From: a virus
DNA: 20,067 nucleotides
Strand: one strand, 5' to 3'
IMG/VR virus record: IMGVR_UViG_3300024999_000483
Span: 1 to 20,067 of that record
In this document: in pieces, positions 15,206 to 20,067 of the stretch
Position numbering within the stretch: position 1 is the first letter of the stretch
Layout: each line of letters starts with the position of its first letter
Made by a program: the position numbers and the translations under genes
Notes under the pieces: model-generated
What the model saw: only the letters and a program-made list of their open reading frames with translations
The model's database searches: none
What the model was told of the DNA's origin: nothing

Positions 15206-16282
15206 TTAAGAATGAGTTCTACTAATTAAATTCCCATTAGAATCATAACCCAATGTCCAAACTAAAGTGCTACTAACCGTAGTTCCATCAACTTCATAAA
15301 AAGTCCATGTATCAGTCACATAGTTTGGTGAAGTTCCCCCACTTAATGTCGAATTAAGATATAATGTAGCATCGCTTCTCTTGTAATCTACTATCGTAAA
15401 AATACCATTACTGTCGATATTGCTTGAATATGTGTTATAATTTTCCAAGAGAACAGAGATTTCATTCTTATTAGTATCTGTTGTGTTTTTTATTTTTCGC
15501 TTATCTGTAATATTTGCAGTAATAATCGAAGTAACCCCTGCTCCTACTGCAATTTGAGCTAATAAAAATCCTCCTGATGGTATTGTCGGAGGAGAAGGAT
15601 ATATCGCTACCGCACTTGTTACTATCGTACCATTTGTAATTACAACAGTTCCAGTATAAGTTGCAACAGTTGGGGTATTTCCTCCACCAGCGACTTTTTC
15701 AGTAAGCGTAATTACATTTGTAGAAGAAGTAGCAGTATACAAAGCATTAATTGTTGCGTTAGCATTTAATGTAGTAGTTAAATTTGTTGCAGTTATAGTT
15801 GTATCCGTTCCTACATTAAATTGATTACCTGTTGCTCCTGATGCTATTGCTGTAAATATTATGCCATTAATTGTAACCGTATCAGCAGCAACTGCATTTG
15901 TTGTAATTGTATATGTTTCACTACCTGCTACTGCTGCTGTACCTAATGCACTTGCAAGATAGCTTATTACTCCTGTGTTGCTAACGTAAACTATATCAGT
16001 TCTAGGATTAGTAACATCCGATACAGTTATTGCTAAAGTTGGACTTGCAGTTGGAACATATCTTACTCCATTTGCCATATGAACTGTTCCTGTTGCAACA
16101 TTTACTGTCATATCAGGAGTGGATTGAGCTATTGTGGTTAGACCTGATATGATACCATGTCCTGTAGATTCAATGTTGTAATTTGCAATATCTGATGGGG
16201 TGAATTTTAGTGTACCATCATTGATCTTGGCTGAATCTAATGGTATCCAAGTTGTTCCATTCCAATATTTCATTAAAGGCAA
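15206..16282 (-). CDS. Tail fibre protein with inserted beta-domain
   Basis: The product is 358 residues long from the TTG at 16282, which lies 9 bases after GGAAG; the nearby ATG at codon 4 is possible but poorly spaced. The first 110 residues (GTTWIPLDSAKIND, then GHGIISGLTTIAQSTP and NPRTDIVYVSNTG) are typical of phage tail fibre N-terminal domains that attach to the baseplate. Residues about 123-224 are an inserted strand-rich domain (AADTVTINGIIFTAIASGATG) found repeatedly in fibres. The C-terminal third is another strand-rich tip. It starts 1 base after the preceding gene, so translation is coupled. It presumably binds the host surface. Confidence 0.75.
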   Translation of the reverse strand: MPLMKYWNGTTWIPLDSAKINDGTLKFTPSDIANYNIESTGHGIISGLTTIAQSTPDMTVNVATGTVHMANGVRYVPTASPTLAITVSDVTNPRTDIVYVSNTGVISYLASALGTAAVAGSETYTITTNAVAADTVTINGIIFTAIASGATGNQFNVGTDTTITATNLTTTLNANATINALYTATSSTNVITLTEKVAGGGNTPTVATYTGTVVITNGTIVTSAVAIYPSPPTIPSGGFLLAQIAVGAGVTSIITANITDKRKIKNTTDTNKNEISVLLENYNTYSSNIDSNGIFTIVDYKRSDATLYLNSTLSGGTSPNYVTDTWTFYEVDGTTVSSTLVWTLGYDSNGNLISRTHS

Positions 16283-16283
16283 T

Positions 16284-17582
16284 TTATATCACTTCCTTAA
16301 TATCTTCTTTTGTAATTTTTCTCAATTCTCCAAAATCAAAAAACTCCTCAAATTGAGAAGTTTTAACTAATGAATTATCAATATCAAAATTTATCCATGA
16401 ATGTCCAGTATTTAAATATTCTTTTGCATAAGATATTATTTCATGTATTTTGACATCAAATGGTAGGTAATCTCTTTTTGATACTATTTTTATCATTGAC
16501 CAATTTTCTGATTTTAAGAAATAATATCTTTTTTTATTTCTTTTTTCAAAGTTTTTTCTTGTTTCACTTCCTAACGAGATACTAAGTTCATGTCCACCTC
16601 CGTCATACTCTATATAAATTTTATTTATTAATAAAGCAATATCTAAATTACAACTACCAACAGGATAATTTAATTCACCACCAATCAATTGATAAATATA
16701 TCTTTGTTGATTAGAACATTTTTGTGTACCATTCAGATACATTGTCTTTAAAGATTTATTTTTTATTTCATAATTTTGCATTGGATTATCGCATCCATAT
16801 TTGATATTATTAGTAATAATTACTCGTTCTTTAAATTCATCTGTTTGAGCATAAAATTCTTTTCCATATCTTAGCATATTTGTTTCTTTTCTTTTATTCT
16901 TTACATTTATATCTTGCATAGGATGTTCACAATTACGATTTTCTAAATGAGCGTTTTTAATTTTTTCTCTGATTTCTTTATTTTGAAGTCCCCAGTCACA
17001 ACCATACTTTTTATTGTTTGTTTTTATTACCTTCTCTTTATGTTCGTCTGTTTTGCTATATATATCTTTCCCATATCTTTTTAAATTTGTATTTTTCATT
17101 TTTTCTTTTATAAAATCATTTTGCAAAGGATTTACAGTACCATATTTATCTAATTTGGTTTTATTTGCTTTTAATATAAATTCTGAAACACTTAACGTAG
17201 ATTTTTTACCATACTTTAACATATTTGTTTTACTAATTCTATCTGTATATTCTTTTAATAAATTAGGATGTTCTACACCATGTATTAATACATTGCTTTC
17301 CTTATATTTTTTAGTTTTACATTCGTAACAACAGTCCTTATGTATTATAGCATTAATATTGTCTCTTAAATATGTTTTATATGTTTTGGGAATAATAGTA
17401 TTAATTCCTATTTCTAAACAATAATCACATAATATCTCAATTTCTATATGACTTCCTTTAGTTAAATCTTCTACTTTAACCCAAAATTCATCACCTGCAA
17501 ATGTAAAGATATATCCTAAATCAATATAATGTTTCTTTGTTTTGTTATTCCATTTTTGAATTATTGTCTTTGTTAACAACAA
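16284..17582 (-). CDS. Homing-endonuclease-like protein with TN-YG repeats
   Basis: The product is 432 residues long from the TTG at 17582; AGGAGTG lies 8 bases upstream, whereas an apparent GTG at 17612 would include that site inside the gene. The N-terminus has a likely zinc site (C52/C55, C84/C85/C88). Residues about 118-280 are degenerate repeats built on TN-x-x-(K/R)YG and a Q or K-rich helix, matching DUF7487-like repeats. The C-terminal block has D314, E325, D327 and H331 in LDIALL and IEYDGGGH, a Vsr-like nuclease core. The repeats probably hold DNA. It lies between two tail-fibre genes and ends 1 base before the next start. Its leader contains the three-way-junction structure. Confidence 0.78.
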   Translation of the reverse strand: MLLTKTIIQKWNNKTKKHYIDLGYIFTFAGDEFWVKVEDLTKGSHIEIEILCDYCLEIGINTIIPKTYKTYLRDNINAIIHKDCCYECKTKKYKESNVLIHGVEHPNLLKEYTDRISKTNMLKYGKKSTLSVSEFILKANKTKLDKYGTVNPLQNDFIKEKMKNTNLKRYGKDIYSKTDEHKEKVIKTNNKKYGCDWGLQNKEIREKIKNAHLENRNCEHPMQDINVKNKRKETNMLRYGKEFYAQTDEFKERVIITNNIKYGCDNPMQNYEIKNKSLKTMYLNGTQKCSNQQRYIYQLIGGELNYPVGSCNLDIALLINKIYIEYDGGGHELSISLGSETRKNFEKRNKKRYYFLKSENWSMIKIVSKRDYLPFDVKIHEIISYAKEYLNTGHSWINFDIDNSLVKTSQFEEFFDFGELRKITKEDIKEVI

Positions 17583-17640
17583 ATCAATCACACTCCTAAT
17601 TATTACACTCACTCAACCAAAACTTAAAAATCCACATATA

Positions 17641-17711
17641 AAAAGAAACAAGCAGAAAATTCTCTATGAGTGTTCAATAGAGAAGTCAGGTGTACATCCT
17701 GTCTGCTTGTC
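17641..17711 (-). other. Compact three-way-junction RNA element
   Basis: A 9-bp outer stem (17648-17656 with 17702-17710) encloses two hairpins: an 8-bp stem (17660-17667 with 17677-17684) with a 9-base loop and a 4-bp stem (17687-17690 with 17698-17701) with a 7-base loop TGTACAT. All 21 base pairs are exact. On the minus strand the outer stem is followed by TTTCTTTTTA (complement of 17638-17647), so it can act as a branched terminator after the fibre gene. It also sits in the leader of the homing endonuclease gene at 17582. Confidence 0.7.
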
Positions 17712-17749
17712 AAAACTATTAATATTAAATTATTTATTATATAGTGACT

Positions 17750-18967
17750 TTAACTACTGGTATCAATCCAAATTTGACCGATTGAAATACCTGAAGGAGC
17801 AATATTAGAAACATATGGTTTAGCATCTTGAGCCAAAGAACTTGCATGTATTGTATTTTCTTGGATTAAACTACCATCTGTCCAAGTAATACTTTGAATC
17901 AAGTTTTTAATTACAACAAAATTAAAAGTAATAGGAATTTCAGTAGTTCCATCCCAACTTCCGCTACTTTTATTTATAGATATACCATTTGCATCAATTG
18001 TATAATCTTGATTTAATTCTAAATAGGTAGAGTTTACATATACAAATAATGAATCAATATTTTTATTAAATGCTGTGATTGTTCCCCCTAAAAATTGAAC
18101 ATTACTTATATTTGTACTTACTGTAATTGTGTTTCTTAATGTTGTTACTAATACACTCGCTCCTTGAGCTACAACAAGAGACCAATATGTTGTATTAGTT
18201 GGAAGAAAACCTGTGACCCCATCTTGAAGACATGCATATAAACTTCCACTATAATAAACCGCATTATTCGTGTTATATGTTGTAATTGCACTATACGTTC
18301 CAATAAAACTAAGTCCGATTCCTGGGGAACCTGGAATCCCCTGTTCTCCAGATACTCCCTTAACGGATAATATTCCCCAATATGCTGTATCCGTCGGAGG
18401 ATATGCTTGAGATGGTTGTTGATTTGTATTACTTTGAATACAATAAAAGGCACTTCCATTTGAATATACAATATCTATAAAATCTTGATTATTAACATAA
18501 GCCGTTATACCATTCCATGCAGAAAGTGGCCTTAAACTTACTCCTTTTTTTGCAATTAGTGTCCACCAAGTATCTAACTCCCCACCAATAGGAGAATGAT
18601 TTAAATTCGTATTTTGCTTTGACATAAAAGATTGACCATTAAGTGTTACAATTTGAAATTGCTTATATGTAGTTAAATTAGACCAAATTCCTTGGTCAGA
18701 TAAATTAATAAAATTTAAAAGTAAACCTTCCATTGAAGATAATGCTTGTGCAAATTTATTCCATTTATCTGGATCAATAATATAACTTTGTAATGCAATT
18801 GTTAAATTATTGAGTTCGATTTGCTCGGCTTCCGATAATGATGCTTGTAATTTAAGAGTTTGAAATCTAGCAGCATTGATTTTTTGAGAAGGCGGAAGAT
18901 CTACTAAAATTTCAAAAATGTCAGGAATATAACCGTTTGCTTGTGTAAACGTAGTAAGACTAGACAA
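17750..18967 (-). CDS. Tail fibre or receptor-binding protein with three carbohydrate-binding-like modules
   Basis: The product is 405 residues long from the TTG at 18967, 8 bases after GGAGGT. Three similar modules (about 93-142, 147-204, 222-269) show the W-x(n)-Y, V, G-x-x-(Y/F), P and YW pattern of CBM5/12-type chitin-binding modules. Between the second and third is a collagen-like GVSGEQGIPGSPGIG stretch (204-218). The N-terminal 80 residues are helical. The C-terminal 130 residues form a strand-rich part, ending in IGQIWIDTSS. Such fibres bind wall glycan and are part of the adsorption apparatus. It follows the baseplate gene, separated from it by a strong terminator. Confidence 0.75.
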   Translation of the reverse strand: MSSLTTFTQANGYIPDIFEILVDLPPSQKINAARFQTLKLQASLSEAEQIELNNLTIALQSYIIDPDKWNKFAQALSSMEGLLLNFINLSDQGIWSNLTTYKQFQIVTLNGQSFMSKQNTNLNHSPIGGELDTWWTLIAKKGVSLRPLSAWNGITAYVNNQDFIDIVYSNGSAFYCIQSNTNQQPSQAYPPTDTAYWGILSVKGVSGEQGIPGSPGIGLSFIGTYSAITTYNTNNAVYYSGSLYACLQDGVTGFLPTNTTYWSLVVAQGASVLVTTLRNTITVSTNISNVQFLGGTITAFNKNIDSLFVYVNSTYLELNQDYTIDANGISINKSSGSWDGTTEIPITFNFVVIKNLIQSITWTDGSLIQENTIHASSLAQDAKPYVSNIAPSGISIGQIWIDTSS

Positions 18968-19012
18968 TTAAATAACCTCCATTTCTATATAAAATTTATT
19001 TCCTGTTTTTAA

Positions 19013-19050
19013 ATAATAAAACTCCTGAAGATCTTCAGGAGTTTTATTAT
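19013..19050. terminator. Perfect 38-bp palindrome, bidirectional terminator
   Basis: Positions 19013-19031 are the exact reverse complement of 19032-19050. As RNA it forms a stem of about 17 bp with a GATC loop, with TTTTATTAT at the 3' side on both strands. It lies between the stop of the baseplate gene and the start of the fibre gene. Confidence 0.88.
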
Positions 19051-19067
19051 CACTACCATAAATATTT

Positions 19068-20066
19068 CTACTGATATACCTTAAATCCATTTATAGACAT
19101 CTGTGCATCAAATTTTAAATCTATTCCAATGCTGTTTACACAATAAATACCCTCCAATCCATCTTCGGTCGAATTGAAATTTATATTCTTTTCAACATCT
19201 AAGAAATATATTGGCACAGTTGAAACACTAACTTGTTCATTAAAATTACTGTGTTTAAATAATTGATATTGCCCATTAATCAAACATTGCTCATTGGTAA
19301 AATAATTATCATCCTTAATAACTAATGCCTTCTTACCAATCTTAGCAATTGAAAATGGAGAATCTATATTATTATTTTCTACAATAGCAGATGCAATTGT
19401 TCCATCATTGTTAGTTCTTCCTATTACTTTTATATAATTCTTTATGTTCGAGTAATCTGTAGAAACTTGACTGTTAATTCTAAAATCTGCTTTATCCAAA
19501 AAATCCCAAGCAATATTATCATTTAAAGTATTAGGTGTTTTTCTAAAAACGAATCTTCCATTAATATCATAAAAACAAGACCATGAAAGATATAATTCTT
19601 TAACTTTCTGCACAACATCTAAAACAGTTTGATCTGGAGAAAATTCTAAATCATGTGGAAGGTAATAAGGGGATGTATCTATAGACATACTTTGTTCTCC
19701 ACCTAACGTACCAACAACTAATTTCATTACATCTGAAATAGGAGTGTTAGAATTAAAAACAGTTATCATTTCTAATGGTATATTTTCAAGTAAATACATT
19801 TTGTCTACTAAGTCTAGAGATATTGTTTTCCCATCAGAAGAAGAATCTATAGATACATTTTTAATCATAAAAACACCCATACAATAAGGATGTTTAATAC
19901 TTAAATAATCTTCAATTTCTATCCATAATTTCAATTTGTTGTTTATAGCCAATTTTGATTGCTGAGAGGGAAGCAGTGTTGTCGACAATAAGAATTTGAT
20001 GTTCCCTGTACGTCTTATTAAACTATCACCAGAAACGTTTATATTCCCTGATAAACTTACACCCGT
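19068..20066 (-). CDS. Baseplate or tail protein, 5'-truncated by the window edge
   Basis: The reading frame is open to the right edge; at least 332 residues are present and the start lies beyond the window, so the TTG at 19988 is not the true start. The first residues read SGDSLIRRTG and GNIKFLL, followed by KLKLWIEIED, YCMGVFMIKN and a KTISLDLVDKMYLLEN helix. This pattern (a RRTG opening, a KLWIEI strand, and an SLDLVDKM region) is what I know from baseplate/tail proteins of phages of Bacillota. Later residues SPDQTVLDVVQKVKELY and GRFVFRK continue it as a baseplate hub or spike-like domain. It is the first gene in transcription order here. A specific name is not justified. Confidence 0.65.
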   Translation of the reverse strand, partial: TGVSLSGNINVSGDSLIRRTGNIKFLLSTTLLPSQQSKLAINNKLKLWIEIEDYLSIKHPYCMGVFMIKNVSIDSSSDGKTISLDLVDKMYLLENIPLEMITVFNSNTPISDVMKLVVGTLGGEQSMSIDTSPYYLPHDLEFSPDQTVLDVVQKVKELYLSWSCFYDINGRFVFRKTPNTLNDNIAWDFLDKADFRINSQVSTDYSNIKNYIKVIGRTNNDGTIASAIVENNNIDSPFSIAKIGKKALVIKDDNYFTNEQCLINGQYQLFKHSNFNEQVSVSTVPIYFLDVEKNINFNSTEDGLEGIYCVNSIGIDLKFDAQMSINGFKVYQ

Positions 20067-20067
20067 A

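Noticed and set aside
17014-17328. 104-residue plus-strand reading frame
   Set aside because: It is antisense to the TN-YG repeat gene, hydrophobic by antisense of Lys/Asn-rich codons, and has no ribosome binding site.
13813-17582. Group I or II introns hosting the two homing endonucleases
   Set aside because: The flanking fibre genes are each complete, junctions are too tight (1 to 19 bases, one overlap), and no intron core motifs were seen.

Overview
The window is AT-rich and looks like part of a double-stranded DNA tailed phage, or a closely related prophage, of a Gram-positive Bacillota host (Clostridium-, Bacillus- or Paenibacillus-like). The reasons are strong AGGAGG-type ribosome binding sites, frequent TTG starts, short intrinsic terminators, a two-domain cell-wall amidase/glucosaminidase endolysin, an XhlA-like protein with a holin, and a run of tail and baseplate genes. 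The exact host cannot be read from the sequence.

Nearly everything is on the minus strand, so the order of transcription runs from right to left. From the right edge come a baseplate/tail protein cut by the window end (19068-20066), a fibre protein with carbohydrate-binding-like modules (17750-18967), a fibre protein (15206-16282), a sialidase-like beta-propeller fibre (11852-13816), then small accessory genes (11410-11832, 11053-11403, 10792-10998, 10479-10697). The lysis module follows: endolysin (8626-10164), XhlA-like protein (7972-8409) and holin (7499-7939). To the left is a two-gene unit of a DUF5659-like small protein and an orphan superfamily 2 helicase (4149-5873). The left edge carries one plus-strand gene with a strong promoter, encoding a DGQHR/DndB-like protein with a long acidic N-terminus (96-1727).

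This framework is invaded by selfish nucleases. Three free-standing homing-endonuclease-like genes of three different architectures (1782-3527, 13813-15186, 16284-17582) all end in, or contain, a Vsr-like D...E-x-x-x-H-type nuclease region. Two of them sit tightly packed between tail-fibre genes. A TnpB-type RNA-guided nuclease gene (6000-7211, plus strand) with its own sigma-A promoter and a recognisable 3' guide-RNA hairpin lies between the helicase unit and the lysis module.

The least explained DNA is the gene-free stretch 3681-4148. On the minus strand it reads as a chain of stem-loops ending in a clean intrinsic terminator. Two of its hairpins have perfectly complementary five-base loops, the arrangement of a kissing-loop RNA. 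This is the best candidate in the window for an undescribed structured noncoding RNA. A second structured element, a compact three-way junction, lies at 17648-17710 just upstream of one homing-endonuclease gene.
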